Positions 10,641 through 11,204 of a stretch of DNA of 11,204 nt are shown here, in pieces. The translations under genes were made by a program, and so were the position numbers. Each line of letters begins with the position of its first letter. The stretch's first letter is position 1. The stretch is from positions 1-11,204 of the forward strand of contig JASHTQ010000588.1 in NCBI GenBank assembly GCA_030040475.1, read 5' to 3'. Source of the stretch: Streptosporangiaceae bacterium (GTDB taxonomy: Bacteria; Actinomycetota; Actinomycetes; Streptosporangiales; Streptosporangiaceae). The notes beneath the pieces are model-generated. The model was not told the origin of the DNA, did no database searches, and worked only from the letters and a program-made list of their open reading frames with translations.

Positions 10641-11204
10641 TCAGGCGGTCTGCCAGTAGACGGTGTAGTACTCGTGGGCGGCTCGGCTGACCGGGATCAG
10701 GCGGGCGGGCTTGCGGTTGGCCAGGGCATCGAAGGTCATCGGGGCTGCGGCGGTGCGGTGCACCGAGGCGGGGTCAAGCACCGGGGTCAGCGGGCCCGGG
10801 TGGGCGGGGTGCACGCCGCTCAGCACGACGGGGCCGTAGGTCAGCGCCTGGACGGAGGGCTTGTCCGGGGCGGGCTCGAAGGTCAGCCGCATCGGGAGCG
10901 TTACCTCGAGCAGGTCGCCTGCGCGCCACTGGCGGCGGAGGGTGATCCAGTCGCGGGTGATGCGGAAGGGTTCGCCGAGGACGGCGGCGTCGAGGACGGC
11001 ACCGTTGAGACGGACGGCCGGCGGCGCGGCCACCCAGTGCGGAATGCGGACCCGGAGGGTGATGAGCGCCGTGCCGGAGAGCACGGACAGGGTGGTGACC
11101 GGGGTGTCGGGAAAGGCCGTTGTCTGCCGCAGCGCCAGGCCGTGCGAGGCTAGCTGCGAGGGGATGAACAGGTTGACGTAGATCCCGTCCGCGTCGCGGG
11201 TGTA
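10641..11204 (-). CDS. GH127-type (DUF1680) glycoside hydrolase, C-terminal part; runs off right edge
   Basis: The last 187 residues of a beta-L-arabinofuranosidase/DUF1680 family protein; the start and catalytic (alpha/alpha)6 domain are outside the window. Seen: YTRDADGIYVNLFIPSQLAS (the family's GlyVNLfipS entry into the beta-sandwich), LRQTTAFPDTPVTTLSVLSG, the LRVRIPHWVAAPPAVRLNGA strand pair, ITRDWITLRRQWRAGDLLEV and LPMRLTFEPAPDKPSVQAL followed by YGPVVLSGVHP, all typical of the C-terminal sandwich. Family members remove terminal beta-L-arabinofuranose from plant glycans, but DUF1680 is broad and the substrate is not certain. It ends EYYTVYWQTA. The gene converges on DUF952 with a 2-bp gap, so there is no room for a terminator between the two stops. 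Confidence 0.9.
   Translation of the reverse strand, partial: YTRDADGIYVNLFIPSQLASHGLALRQTTAFPDTPVTTLSVLSGTALITLRVRIPHWVAAPPAVRLNGAVLDAAVLGEPFRITRDWITLRRQWRAGDLLEVTLPMRLTFEPAPDKPSVQALTYGPVVLSGVHPAHPGPLTPVLDPASVHRTAAAPMTFDALANRKPARLIPVSRAAHEYYTVYWQTA

Overview
The window is very GC-rich, with strong G/C preference at third codon positions, frequent GTG starts and short actinobacterial-style -10 boxes. A stand-alone LigD-type polymerase, a DinB2-type polymerase, bacterial Hen1, a DUF1707/LiaF-like protein and an MHYT membrane protein together point to a soil-type actinomycete. Genus cannot be fixed from this sequence.

Layout, left to right. (1) 1-1739: a divergent pair. On the minus strand is the N-terminal part of Hen1, the 3'-terminal RNA ribose 2'-O-methyltransferase of the Pnkp/Hen1 RNA-repair system; its C-terminus lies beyond the left edge. 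On the plus strand is a DinB2-like Y-family DNA polymerase with isoleucine at the sugar-sensing 'steric gate' position. (2) 1795-3603, minus strand: a likely operon of a flavin/F420-binding PNPOx-fold protein, an SDR oxidoreductase and a GNAT acetyltransferase. (3) 3764-4102: a small PadR-type repressor with a palindromic site and a good -10 box directly upstream. (4) 4168-7144, minus strand: a CopA-type Cu+ P1B-ATPase followed 31 bp later by a DUF1707/LiaF-like protein. (5) 7345-8307: a seven-helix MHYT protein, divergent from copA. (6) 8931 leftwards: a DUF2461 protein whose normal stop codon appears to be lost, so its frame runs antisense through the whole MHYT gene. (7) 9037-9984: a stand-alone LigD polymerase-domain protein (PolD type). 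(8) 10011-10081: a near-perfect 26-bp-stem hairpin and an adjoining 17-bp palindrome. (9) 10154-10638: a 45-residue cysteine-rich protein overlapping a DUF952 gene by 4 nt. (10) 10641-11204, minus strand: the C-terminal part of a GH127-type (DUF1680) glycoside hydrolase.

Themes. Three genes concern ribonucleotides or RNA ends: Hen1, the DinB2-like polymerase and PolD. This suggests RNA repair and ribonucleotide-using DNA repair. CopA and MHYT share one control region, which fits the old proposal that MHYT domains bind copper. Several plus-strand genes and hen1 have a -10-like hexamer only 6-8 nt before the start codon and no good ribosome binding site, as expected for leaderless mRNAs. Short tandem duplications (13, 15 or 18 bp units) recur in spacers and linkers; those inside genes are always multiples of three.
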